DNA from: Penelope pileata
Lineage: Eukaryota; Chordata; Aves; Galliformes; Cracidae
Direction of reading: 5' to 3'
DNA length: 64,000 nucleotides
Assembly: GCA_013396635.1 (NCBI GenBank)
Contig: WBMW01005645.1
Coordinates: forward strand, 62,001-126,000
The translations under genes and the position numbers were made by a program. The notes under the pieces were generated by a model, which was given only the letters and a program-made list of their open reading frames with translations, was not told where the DNA came from and did not search any database. Shown in pieces: positions 13,501-25,501 of the stretch. The first letter of the stretch is position 1; every line of letters begins with the position of its first letter.

Positions 13501-14035
13501 AATTACACTTTGTCCATACAAGTGTATGATGCCGGATGAGTGTTAATACCACTGCAAGATAATTCAAGACCCATGTGCTGATGAGTCACATGAAGAGCAT
13601 AGATTAGAAAATCAGACCTGGCACAAGGAGGGCTCAGGATTTGCTCTCTGCTAAAACCAAGTGCCATCAGCACTCCCCAGAACGGACTGTAAAATGGGTG
13701 ATTCCTTGTAACTCCACATACTTGCATTCCTATTCTGGGCCTGGCAGTGGAGGTCAGCGTCGTGCAAATTGGACAAGGCATGGCAGACATCCACCAGCTC
13801 CACTGTGATGGAGGCAACTCAGCAGGCAAGGAGGAGCAGGATGTACTGGTGGCCCTGTGTGGGAGGAAAAGGGGAAAACATGAGAATGGTTGACTGGCAT
13901 TAACTGCAACGATCATTTACCAGCACAGCTGGGAGCATCAATTAGCAGCTCAACTTCAGTGTGCCCACAGCAGCAAGGAGCACAGTAAATCGCAGGTTGA
14001 CAAAAAGCCAACTTTTTGCAGCACTGATGCTGAAC
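13501..14035. other. No gene recognised
   Basis: A 137-codon minus-strand frame (13503-13916) has no domain I recognise, and I treat it as chance. The last part may include more of the CR1 fragment that follows. Confidence 0.45.
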
Positions 14036-14100
14036 TGACGATTGGACTTAATGATCGTAGTGGTCTTTTCCAACTTTAATGACTCTGATTCCGTGATGTT
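14036..14100 (+). mobile_element. CR1 LINE 3' tail fragment (diverged)
   Basis: Reads GACGATTGGACTTAATGATC, then GGTCTTTTCCAACTTTAATG, then ACTCTGATTCCGTGATG. This follows the CR1 3' end pattern (a GGTTGGACTTGATGATC-like block, a TTCCAACC block and terminal 8-bp ATTCTATG units). Severely 5' truncated, with no coding sequence left. Orientation is plus because the 8-bp units lie at the right end. Confidence 0.7.
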
Positions 14101-15314
14101 GGGTCAGGACTCCAGTCTGCTTGACAAGTCCCCATTCTGAAAGCTTCATCCCATTTCCAGATCAGGGTGTCCCCTTTTCTGTGAGGAATCACTACATCAT
14201 ACAGTCTACAAAAAACAAAAAGTCAGCAGGCAAAAGTAAACTTGGGAAATATGTTCTAAAGCTTGTTTTAGCTTTTTTTTTTTCCCCTTCTTTTTGTAGT
14301 GCAGCCTATAGCAAGCTTTTCCTTGGTCAAATCTTCCACAGCCCAAACACAGATGTGCTGTGCCTTTAATTTGGAGCAGAGAGGAGCACAGGCCACAAAG
14401 ATCAGGAGCCAAGCCAACCCCAAACTTCAGTGCTAAGCAGGGCATGGGTTTCGGACAACAGCGAGGGACAGCGTATGATTTAGAGCTGGACCTGGGTCCA
14501 GGCTTCCCCAGAAAACGCGGAGCCAGTACCTGCAGTTTGGTGTGGACCCATCTGCCTTATTCATGCAGGGCTGTGTTGCACAGGGGATTAGATCCACATC
14601 TTATCTGCTGCTAACCAGATCTGTAGATAAACATGAAACATATCCATAGCATTAACTTCAAACACAGAAGATCCAAAACTGATCTAGACAAATTCCCAGA
14701 CATTGAGGCTAATGGTCAGCTTCAGACAGAATATAAATGATAGCATTCAGGTCTCCAGATGTGAACTTCACTTCAAATTTCTGCCTGGGTTTAAAAATAA
14801 TCTCTCTCTGGAATCATTGTTGGGGCAGGATCAGCCCAAGACCTTGTCAGTTTTGTCTTGAAGGCTTCAATAGAAGATTGCATTAGCTTTATGCTGGACT
14901 CAGCACTGGGCTGAGACCTCATAGTCACAAAAAGTCTTACGCTTACAGCAGTTCTGACTTGTGTGCATGTATGCATGTGTGTCTGCATTTGGGCATGTTC
15001 ATGTATGCACCCCTCTCCGAACACAAAAAATACAGGCTTGAGTTTATGAAAATATTGTTTTAATTTTCAACAGTTAATCCTCTGTCAATATTTACCTTTG
15101 GGTTTTTCATTTCTACCTATCTGAATATCCCTGAGACAGAAAATTCCCTTTTTGTTGTCAGTATATCACAAGTTTGCCTAGAATGTGGCAATAGTAAGAC
15201 AAATGTGGAAAATTTATGATGTCTCATATTGAAACCTGGCCTCAGACCCCACATCTGAAAAAATCTGGTAAACATTCAGCTGTGCAGTATAACCCTCTCT
15301 GGAAGCAGCAGCTG
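14101..15314. other. No gene recognised
   Basis: Unique DNA with a short CATG/TGTG-rich patch near 14960-15010. Open frames are short and conflict between strands. Confidence 0.5.
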
Positions 15315-15372
15315 AGTCCTGGCTCCACTGCAGTCAATGGGAGTCTTGTTACTAGTTTCTTGGGACCAGGTT
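15315..15372. repeat. Sauropsid palindromic repeat relic (possible)
   Basis: GTCCTGGCTCCACTGCAGTC followed by AATGGGAGTCTTG and, farther right, GGGACCAGG. The ACTTCAATGGGAGTCTTG-like core flanked by TCCTG and CAGG ends is typical of an old reptile/bird palindromic repeat. Short and diverged. Confidence 0.35.
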
Positions 15373-17095
15373 ATAAAATAAATCTGTGTGTGCAAATCCT
15401 TGCAGGCCTAGATCTTAAAATATTCACAAGCTAAAGAGTTGTCTGCATGGAAGTACGTACTACCCTACAAAAGCCATAAATTTAAATCAATATGCTAGTA
15501 TTATAAATACCTACTTTCCATAGAGGGAAGTTAATTCTGAAAGAAAAGTCTATTTTGCTGCCATAAAGTCCTGAATATCTTTTAAAGCTTTTCCATGTAC
15601 AAAAAAAAAAAAGAACAAAAGAAACACGTTACTAATTCAATGAATACAGCAACACAGCTAGTATGTACAGCATATTCCTTTCCCCTAGTAAAGAGAGTTC
15701 AGCCTGAGTATCAAATCTGTATGAAAAATGTATTTTAAAAAAAAACCCTTCACTTGGCATTGGTTTACTTCTTAAATCCCTGCTACACGTGATTTTGCAT
15801 GTGCTATTCATTGACCTACCTTCAAGTTTTCGTACTTATGTCTGTGTGTGCCCAGTTTTTAGAAGCAAGAGCTCAGTTGCTGAAGTTTTTGAACATACAA
15901 ATCGATTAAAGCAACATTAGGGTGACACTTGCATTAGTTTGAGTTCCTCTTCTTTCAGGGTTCCTCTTTCATCTGTATTAGAATCAAAATTGTCATTTGT
16001 GCAGTGCCATAAATGAACACATCAGTAAGTTAGAGGGCAACATACCCTGTGCTGCAAGGTATGTAAGGCTTCAGTTAAACAGGACTGAGACCTGGTAAAA
16101 CGTATGGGGGTGAGGAGTAGGCGCATTAGATATAGAAGTGCTCCTGGAATGAGTGACTCAGGAGAAGGAGGAGGAGGTCATAGGGTGAACAAGAACACCA
16201 GAACTATTCCCAGAAACTGTTTAATCAAAAACTGCCAGGATCATGAAGATGACCACATCTGAAAAATAGTATGTGGATCCAGAGGGCTGTTATTTTTGGT
16301 TTTAGGCAAAGTAATTAACCTAATAAGTACACAGTATGAGTCCTCACTTGGCAGCTGATGTCCTACAAAGCTAGACTTCTCTCAAGAATCATGGCTAAGC
16401 CAATGATAACTTAATAGAGCTAATAGCAAAGTGATAGCATCTCACATTACTGTATCTGTGCTTTGTGCAACTGACTTGGTCAGTTACATCACTGAATTAG
16501 CAACCAACCGAGGTATTTATGGAATAATCCTCATTACTTCCAGGCAGTAAGTGAAGAAGTGAATGGAACTGGTCTTCAATATCTAAAGTGTGAAAGACAC
16601 TTTAATACCTTAGGCTGTAAGATATATTTTAATATATAATGCGCATTTTAAGACAAGGCAAACTCATTATTTAAGTGTAAGGTAGATGGTTGCTTACCAT
16701 GAAAGCTACTGCGTTATGACAGTTCTGCAGAATAGGAGTCGGAGTAGTTTAAAACACTCTTCAAAACACTCTTGAATATTTGCACTAAAATTATTCATAT
16801 TCTGAAGTTTTCCTTATGGTCAGAAGCAAGATGAGCTGGATCAATTTCCTGTGGCCATAGAATACAGTTTGTCTGTAAAAAAAACTTCTAAGAAAGCAAT
16901 AAAATTTCTCCATTTTTCCTCTCTGAAAGGCCCAAAGATTGGCTGCATAGCATACAAAGATAGCAGATACCTATCACGAAAGACAAGATAATAATGTTTC
17001 CACCCAGTCCCAAATGCTGCTGTATTTGAGCACTTCAAAACCCTTCATGCAACAACATGTTGCAGCATCCCATTGAGGCAGAGAAGGGCTATTAC
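15373..17095. other. No gene recognised
   Basis: AT-rich unique DNA. A perfect 8-bp stem with a 5-base loop (TAAAGTGT, GAAAG, ACACTTTA) lies at 16584-16604. No gene or repeat family was recognised. Confidence 0.5.
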
Positions 17096-17160
17096 TGCTA
17101 CATACAAAATGAGGAACTGATGTGGAAGGAAGTGAAGCATCTGCCTGCATTGTGGGAGTC
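17096..17160. mobile_element. Possible MIR/L2-like relic
   Basis: AAAATGAGGAACTGATGTGG followed by AAGGAAGTGAAGCATCTGCC resembles the ATGAGGAAACTGAGGCACAG / AAGTGACTTGCCC block of MIR-type SINEs. The match is loose and the flanks do not extend it, so it is only a candidate. Confidence 0.25.
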
Positions 17161-17607
17161 CAACCAGTTCCTTAGAAACACACATTTTCCAAGGCTGAAG
17201 TGGCTCCTCACTATCACCAAATGTGCAGTTTTGTTTGCACTGAGGACGAGTCCCAAACAGAAAAGCCATCAGCCCAGAAGGATGCATTTTGGACGGCAAA
17301 AAAAAACCACAGGAACACAAATGCTATGTGCTCCTTTCTTGTTGTCTTTCCCTTCTCTGCTTTCCACAACCTTCTGGTAACTCATTCTCAGCTAACACAG
17401 CTGTCCAGGGAGGATTGCCTGAGCTGCTGATTTCTGGCAGGAGCAATCTGACAGAGGTAGGCAGGGCAGCCAGCATGCCTCAAGCCATGGCAGCCAGAGA
17501 TGTCATTGCACAGCAGCAAACAGAGTTATCTTATCAGAATATGATCTACTTTACTTTTTATAGGCACAATAAAATAACAAACTACAAATCAGGAACCATT
17601 TGGCAAG
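17161..17607. other. No gene recognised
   Basis: Overlapping short frames in three registers (17057-17380, 17200-17430 and 17289-17645 plus) and one minus-strand frame; none has a known domain. Nothing else is seen. Confidence 0.45.
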
Positions 17608-17797
17608 AAAGGAAGGGAAGGTTTGGGAAGGTTAGGGAAGGTTAGGGAAGGGCAGGTTAGGGAAGGGAAGGTGCAGGATGGTTAGGGAAGGGAAGGAAAG
17701 GGAAGGGAAGGTTAGGGAAGGTTAGGGAAGGNNNNNNAAGGGAAGGGAAGGGAAGGGAAGGGAAGGGAAGGGAAGGGAAGGGAAAAAGAAAAAGGAA
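17608..17797. repeat. GGAAGG / GGTTAGGGAAGG satellite with 6-base gap
   Basis: A purine-rich tandem array. The left half mixes GGGAAG units with GGTTAGGGAA units (several TTAGGG hexamers are embedded), interrupted once each by GGGCAG and GTGCAGGATG. The right half, after six N at 17732-17737, is pure GGGAA. The G-run spacing suggests quadruplex potential on the plus strand, and the gap implies that the true length is not resolved. Confidence 0.9.
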
Positions 17798-18270
17798 GCT
17801 CTGGGTTCCTTTTCTGGGAAAGAGAAATGGGGAAACGCTAGCCTGCAGAGCTCCCTCCCCAGATGTTTATTTAGAGGATGAATATGCTTCCCATTATAAT
17901 TCTAAGCAGGGTTCAGCACCCAACAGGAACTCTTGCAGAAATCAAAAACTCAGAGAGCTGAGTTCAGATTCAGGGAACAGTGATTCACAGTCCCATTCCA
18001 CTTGAGTTGCACTGAACAAGGCTCTGCTTGTGTCTCCATCTGTTTATTTCCATTATCTACATACAAAGCCTTAGGCCAGGCACTGTCTCTCAATGCTATT
18101 TGTGTTGTGCTTGCTGCATAAAATATCTCTGCTCATAAAAGCTATTAGGTTTTAAAGCGTAGGCTTTAGGGAAGCACTGAATATTTCATATGACCATCAC
18201 TGTTTTCCAAACAAATAAATTCCATCTGAATTCAAGTATTCACCTTTTTCTGCTAAAGACAGAGAAGTAA
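17798..18270. other. No gene recognised
   Basis: Unique DNA following the satellite. Nothing further is seen. Confidence 0.5.
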
Positions 18271-18355
18271 ATTCAGCCCTGACACAAACATGTGAACATC
18301 TCATTGACTTCAGCGGCCATGCAGCTTAGCTCTGTCAGCGCTGCATTAGGCCTTG
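18271..18355. repeat. Sauropsid palindromic repeat relic (possible)
   Basis: Contains ATTCAGCCCTGACAC, CATTGACTTCAGCGGCCATG and a distal GCATTAGGCC. The CATTGACTTCAAYGG core with outer GCCCTGA/AGGCC ends fits an old reptile/bird palindromic element. Low certainty because of divergence. Confidence 0.35.
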
Positions 18356-19876
18356 GGTCCCAAACTGTCGTCTCTGCTCTTGCCATCTGTCTTTCTTTGC
18401 TAACCTAATTCCTTATTAAACAGGGCATCTGCAGTGAATGTGAACACATTCTGCTGATCCTTTCCTTGCAACAAACATTGCTAAGGGCTAAAATTCCTGA
18501 AAGTTATGACTACTTTGAATGCCTCTGAATACCAAGTGAGGTTCTTTTAAGGAGGCCTGAAATTCAAACTGTTAATGTTTAGTATTCCTAAGCGTTCAAC
18601 CCTTCTGTCACCATGCCTTGGACGTTCAGATATGCTGCTATGATGGTTAGGAGATCATGACTTGTGGCAGTACACAGGTCCATTGTAGGGCCTCTTTAGA
18701 GGTTCCTGAACTGGCAGTGCTAACCATGGGACTCACCTACCAGGTAGCTGACTGGTGTTACACAGGAAAAATAAATAAAACAGAGAACAATGTATCTAAG
18801 TTAGACAAACTAAGAGACAAAAGATCCAAAAATAAATTAAAAGGACAAGGCGGAGATGTGCCCAATGGCAGTCCGATCCTACTGCCTGTGGTTGCTGGAG
18901 GACAAACGGGGAAGGTGTGCAGACACAGGTCAGGCTCAGGTGCTGCCCTTGTACAAATCCTCACCTCCACTCTGGTCCAGTGGGGTGTTCTCTGTGCTCC
19001 TAGACACAGTCTTTAACTGAACCAGGAGACCACTGGCTACTGTTCTTAGAAACAGAATGTGGAGAATACAAACAACATACCTGAGTAGTTAAAATAAATT
19101 AAGCGCAGCAGTTATTTTTGCCCATTACTCAGCAGGTTGTGAAGAGAGTTGAACAGTCTGAATAAAGGAAGAAGCAGTTTCAAGCTTAATTTAAACTCAG
19201 ACTGAACTCCTCACAGAGAGCTGCTGAGGATCAGGTCATCTGGCTGTCATTTAAAGAAAAAAAAAAAAACACCTATCATCTTTTCATTATGTCTCCACAA
19301 TTTCACATTGCAGGCAGGACCTGACAAAAAAGTACAGTGACTTTTTCAAACAGAGGCCTTCTAATACTTGCTGAATATGGCAATATAAGAAAATCCACAA
19401 GAAACTCATCTTGCTGTATTTCAGCCCCAGTTTTGCAGACAGGAAAGTTCTGAATGCGCAGTGTGACATTTGGGGGCTTAGTCTTAAACCTTTTGAAATT
19501 TCCTGGCCTTTGCTTGTATTCAGAGCTGGAGTCTTTCTGCAGAACAAGCTGCCTCTTTAAAATGTTACAGTTTAAAATCATATAAAAGTAAGTAATAACT
19601 CAGGCACAGAAGCAATAAGTATTCAAGTTACAGGTAATGTGAATGTTAATTCAAGCCCTGATGTAATTTTATGCTCTCTTCATGCTCAGTTCCAGTGGTG
19701 TTATGGGCTTATTGTCAAGACGAAAGCTGTGAAAGATGTTTATCGGCAGTCTGGTGCAGGCTGCACATTGCTTTTTCTCAACAAGATAGCTAATTCTCTT
19801 GGGAAGATACTTTATCAAAACTCCTCAATCTCTGTGCTTCTTTCACAAGGGAGGAGTGGAAGGAACCAAAGGAGTA
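18356..19876. other. No gene recognised
   Basis: Unique DNA. A 119-codon plus-strand frame (18657-19016) overlaps an antisense frame and has no known domain. A short A run lies at 19256-19270. Confidence 0.5.
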
Positions 19877-20323
19877 GAATCACAGAATCATAGAACGGCC
19901 CAGGTTGGAAGGGACCCCAAGGATCATCAGGTTCCAACCCCCGTGCCGCAGGCAGGGCCACCAACCTCCAGATCTGGTACTAGATCAGGTTGTCCAGGAC
20001 CCCATCCAACCTGGTCTTGAATATGTCCAGGGTTGAGGCATCCACAACCTCTCTGGGCAGCCTGTGCCAGCACCTCACCACTCTCTTGGTAAAGAACTTC
20101 CCCCTGATGTCTAATGTAAACCTTCCCTTCTTCAGCTTAAAGCCATTCCCCCTTGTTGTATCACTGTCTACCCTTGTGAAAAGTTGGTTTCCCTCCTGTT
20201 TATAATCTCCTTTTAAATACTGGAAGGCTACAATGAGGTCTCCCCACAGCCTTCTCTTCTCCAGGCTGAACAAGCCCATCTCCCTCAGTCTGTCCTTGTA
20301 GGGCAGGTGCTCCAGACCTCTGA
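19877..20323 (-). mobile_element. CR1 LINE, 5'-truncated, ORF2 C-terminus and 3' end
   Basis: The left end has GAATCACAGAATCATAGAAC followed by CAGGTTGGAAGGGACCCCAA, the CR1 3' tail read in reverse. The minus strand keeps the end of ORF2 in one frame, from RGLEHLPYKDRLREMGLFSL to RLPREVVDASTLDIF. This is the region downstream of the reverse transcriptase domain. The open frame continues beyond the element to 20522 by chance. Truncation at the 5' end is usual for CR1. The C-terminal frame is intact but lacks the catalytic domain, so the copy is dead. Confidence 0.92.
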
Positions 20324-22380
20324 TAAAGAATAAGTCAGATGAAGGGAGAGGCACATACACTACACAGTATTTTTGTAGGAAGTTGGCTTTCTCTGCTGCC
20401 TCAGCACATCTCCAGTGAGGCTCAGGGCTCCTGCTCCCACAGAGCTGCCCATTCACACTCGCTCTGCATGCAGCAGTGTCTGTGCAGATCAACACTCTCA
20501 TGAGGCAAGGAAGCCCCAGCACATTATAAGAGCGCTATAATTAATGTGGCTTCCAAAATGTAAATGCTAATGTAGCTACCTAAGATGAAGCATCAGCCTT
20601 GGTTGGTTTTTGATGCACTGGGGAATGCAAGTCCTTAAAGACTTTCATTGCCTCAAGAATGTTTTGAATTTCAGGCTTAGCCAATGCAGATGATGGGACA
20701 GATGAACAGGTGAGAAAGAAAGCAGAAATGAGTTAGTAATTTCCACAAGTCTGCAGAATCCAACCAGCATTTTCTTATTGACTATGGATCATGCCATAGC
20801 TGCTTTTTATACCCTTGAAGAGTCGTGTTTATCAACCCGCAGACACGAGAGTCAAGAGTCTTTGCATTGCATCAACCAGGTTTGCTTTAAGGAGCACACA
20901 TTGTGACTGTAAAGTCATGGGAGAGGACAAAGCCTGGGTCCAAGACACTTGGGAATCCATGGCTGGCCTGTGTTCATCACTAAGCACCCAGCAAAAGAGC
21001 ATCTTTTGTCTGCAGTCACATTTACTGCCATGAAGGTTTGATGGGACTGCCAGGCAGAATCCAGGTATCATGTTTCAGAAAGCTTTCTTTACTTTATCCA
21101 TGAAGTGTGAGACAGCCTGGAAAATTGCATCCAGTTAGCCTATACAGCAGGATTCAAAAAGTACTCATGAAATGGAGCTTGTTATACATCTCATAACGCT
21201 CTAAGTATCGACTGTAAGGTGATTGATGTGGCATCACTCAACATCACACGCTAACTGTGACCTTCTCTTAAATGTTAAGCCTTTCAGGTGCAAAGTAGCA
21301 CAGTATCCTGATACAATATCATAATTTATTTTCTTTTCAGTTTGGCTTTTGCTTTCAAAGCACTTTATCTTCTCCTCTGTTAGAGAGTCTAGCAATCCTT
21401 TATTGAACTCTTTCAAGCATATGGCTTGGATAAGAAACATCACAGAAGTTTTGACGGGCAAATTATGCCTCTTTTGAATGTTGTGGCTAGAAAATGAAAC
21501 ATTTCACTACCTATTTTAAGCCTGAGGAGGTGGTATGTGAGTAGCTGAGAAAGATATACCTTATGTGGGTATTATGTTTGCCTGGCAATTTGCTTTTTTG
21601 GGGAAAACAAACAGTATTTTGAAAGCAAACATTATAATTTTTCCTAATTATATGTCATTTCCTAAGACTGCCAAACATCCACAGTGGCCAGAGCCTGATG
21701 CATCTTCTCTAACCGAGCTCTAACTTACTGTCTCTGAAATAACTGAAGCTAATTGCCATACAGCTCAGCTAAGCTGAGGTGAAGACAGGTGTCTTTGTCC
21801 GTGGACATCTGGATCTTTGATCTCCTTTTGTTAAAAATCAGATTAAGTTAGCCTTTCATAAAGCAGTGATTTTAACTTGGCTATAAAGGTATAAACCCTG
21901 TTCAGTGCTATGGGTCTCCTCTCACAGAAAACAGATCTGTCATCAGTCTCAAGTGAGCCAAATATCTGTCCCAAGCAGACCCAACCTTCTGGATTGCACA
22001 GCTTTCCAGTGGTGACATGGCTCATGCCATGGTAACAGAAGACCACTTGCACCTCTCAGCTCTCACGCATGTGTCTAGGGAAGAGCAAGATCTGACTCTG
22101 CAATTGCAGAATTTACAGTATTTTCTCTAGCATGTGTATAGAATAAAAACAGATTTATTTCATCAGTCTTGATCACAACAGAAGAATAAAAAAGCATGAA
22201 TTAATCCATCATCTGCCAAGCAAAAATGGCAGTTTTAGCTTTGCAATAAAAGGTTGATGCAAAGTTGTCTATAGAACACTTGCACATTTCTTCAAAGCAA
22301 CTAACATTACAATCCTAACACAAACACATTCAAAAATGGAGGTCAAACATCAGGACGATTCGGATAGTTTGGGCTACATC
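20324..22380. other. No gene recognised
   Basis: AT-rich unique DNA with only short conflicting frames. No repeat family was recognised. Confidence 0.5.
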
Positions 22381-25300
22381 CATTGCACTGCAGTTTGTCC
22401 CTCAACAACCACAATCATATCAGGAAGGTGAGCCCAACCTTGGTCTTCCTGGGGGTCGTGCTATCGCCTTGCCAAGGTCTGAAGAACTCCTTCAAGGGTT
22501 TATGCAGCAAAATCACCTTGTTTTATTTGCTTAGCTCTTGGGTTAACTGTGAAGATCATGTACCATGGCTTTTTAGCAGGGTGGAAGGATTTTTCTCAGA
22601 ATTGACTATACCTGGTTATTCCTAAATTAATCAGGTGGCTGTTATAGAGTGTAAGTCAGAATTGTACTCCGGTAGCATGTGTGCAGTCCAATCATTTCTA
22701 CTATGTCTTCAGCAAACCAGCCACCTCTGTCACACCTCCAAATGCGAACCAGATCCAAAATGTCACACTGAAGGAGCCCGTGAGGTGTAACAGAAAAATT
22801 GATAGTGAGAGGTTCTCTCATATACACTCTATTACCTGCAGCCAAATGTCAGTGGAGTATGACCGTCTGTCCTCCTCCAAAGTAATGCAGTCTGACACAT
22901 GTGAGGATCTACCCTGTGTAGCCAGACAGGTTGCTCTCAAAAGGGAAAACCAGAAAAGCATAATTGGAAATGTCATCTAAAGACATAGTTTATTGAAAAT
23001 TGGGGATCACTGTCCTCCCATCCCCACCAACTGCACTGTGAACACAAGGTCACTTACTTCAGAGTGGTGTCCGCTGCTGGGGAATGCCTTATCTGCCATT
23101 AAAGGTCACCAAAGAGGGAATTAGCCTTGAGTGGATACATATCACTTTTGACACTTGGGGAAGCATCCATAGCGTCTTCTGGATATGTGTGGAGCCCTCC
23201 CACAGCTGTTGGTACACATGGCTGTGGGTCTAACGTCAGGCAACAGACAGGGCCATGAAGATGAGCCTCATTTGCTCCAGTGCGGGCAGCAAAGTGCAAC
23301 AAAGACAGTGGATAAACTGGCCCACTTTGCAGCTAAGCAAATTGAACATGGTTCTTCATTCCTCTCGCTTGGCTCTGATGAGAGGGTTAGACACTCATCT
23401 TTCCGATATTTACACACATGCATTACTCAGGGGCAAGAAACCCCTTAGGAAGATGCAGTGAAATGAGCACCACAAGCAATTTGTCTCCCTCACTGCATCA
23501 TAGACACGCGCTCCCAGCACCGCTTGTGTGAGTGATGATTTGTTTTTTTCCTCCCAGTAAAGCATGGTTATCAGTAGCAGATTATCTTTCCAACCCATTT
23601 GCTCCTGCTGCCTGTATTGCATCAACAGCACTAGGAGTCCGCCTGGACATGATTTCACTCTGCAACTGAGTTTAAGATGTGATTAAAAAAAATTTGCATG
23701 AATCACTTCTGCTTCCCCTTGTAACATTCCTGCTATTTTAAACCCTTGTGCAAGGCAATGAATTCATTGTTCTTCTGCACAGCTTCCACATACAAGAACT
23801 AACACTGGACGAAGTTAGGAGGATATCTGCTGTCTTAGTAATAGGACACTTTTTGCCTGGCATTCCCACATGAGAGAATGTACTTAAGGCAAATTATTAT
23901 GAGTAGGAGAACAAATCCTCAGTTTTTCCCTTATTCATGCCTCCCAATTCATGTCAGAGTTTTAGCTTATTTCCTCTAGAAATTTCAGTGCTTCTCTCTC
24001 AGTTTCATCATAGGCTATTCACCATGAACAAGAAGGCTGAGATTAGAGGCAATTTTCTAAACAACACTACAATCTCTTCTCTTAGAATAGCTTTAACCCT
24101 AGGTCTGGTCTATACTTAAGGTTTCATTGAAAAAAAGAGTAGATTATGGCTGTGAGGGCTTTATGCTTGCCTCACAGCAGAAATGGTAAGCTTTATAGTA
24201 CACTGCCAGCTATTTTATGCTACTGCAACTAACTTGGAAGAATTTTGCCCACAGAGTGGAATCTGTAAGAAACACGTGCACAAAGTGAACACGTTAGTTG
24301 AGTCAATTCATGTTAGCAATGGGTTCACCAGTGTTGGTCACCAGAAATTATATTGGTAGGCAGAAATTCCTAGTTAAAACTAGGGATCCTTAAAATAATC
24401 CTTAAAATAAGGATTAAAATTTGAGAACGGTGTTGTATGACCTTGCAGCTAATGGCTTAAGCTATAGCAACTCTCCCAAGCTGCCATCACTTCCCACATT
24501 TCTCAGTATGCTAAAGCCACACAGGAGTATCGCTAGCCTGAACTAATAATGTCTTTAACTACTACCTGCAACTACTAATGCACATCTGTTTAGGGGATTA
24601 ACAAAATGGCCCCTAACTACAATTCCAACTGAAGCATGCGTATGAACTTGGCTATTGAGCCTCTGACATCAGTTCTCTGTAAAAGTGCAGCACAGTGCTC
24701 CTGGTGTGGTCATGACCCACCAGCACTCTTGGAGGAATGACACCAGTCGAGGCTACTTTCTAATGGGATTTCCTTAGGTGTGACTTCCCTCCTATTAACC
24801 TTAGTAGGGAAATTTTTGCCTTATTTGTTTATTTGTGTGTAAGTCCAAAATATACCAGACAATAAAATCTGGGGAAAACAAACGAACAAACATCGTTTGG
24901 AAGAGAAATATGCAAATAACAAAATAGATCATGCCATTAGCTCTACAGCGTGTGCATTCACTCCAGTGAATAAAACCACTATCAAATGTGGAAAAACAGA
25001 TTAAATGAGCTTGTGATCTTCAGACAATTGCTATCAGAGAAACAGTCACATTGTAAGGGAAACAGCACCTACAGTAATCTCCATAGCAGTTTTGCTACGA
25101 CTGAAGACTCTATGGAAACCAAGACTAAAATATTTTCTTAACACATTGAGATGAGCCCTCAAGGGCATATTTTCATTACTATGTTTTCTTATCTGAAAGA
25201 GTAAGAAAGTTTCCTCACTACTGTTTCAAAATATAGCAAGGATGCAATTCCTGAACATAGCATATGTTAAAGAAAACTAGGTGCAAAAGACAGATAAACG

Positions 25301-25480
25301 AGCAGTTTTCTCTACAACTTGAATTATATCTTAGTCTTCATGCTCGTGAGTGACCTCCCCCATTCTGGAATTCTGTGAAGCCATTAAGCTGTTTTGTGGT
25401 TCAATAAATAAATGTCAGCACTCTTGCTGAAAGATCTTTTTCCCTAGATGGTCTCTGGGATCTTTTCTCTCCCTTTCCCT
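22381..25480. other. No gene recognised
   Basis: Unique DNA. A 99-codon plus frame at 22681-22980 and its neighbours show no domain. An exact 12-bp tandem duplication (ATCCTTAAAATA twice, 24386-24409) runs into AGGATT, so the second copy can also fold back. The part near 24930-25050 looks single-copy and AT-rich. Confidence 0.5.
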
Positions 25481-25501
25481 CCCTTTTTTTTTTTTTTTTT
25501 C
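25481..25501. repeat. Poly(T) tract
   Basis: About 18 T following CCCTCCC. A homopolymer with no recognised parent element. Confidence 0.75.

Noticed and set aside
19980..20522. 180-codon minus-strand frame as a host protein
   Set aside because: The C-terminal part is CR1 ORF2; the N-terminal part is chance read-through of flanking DNA.
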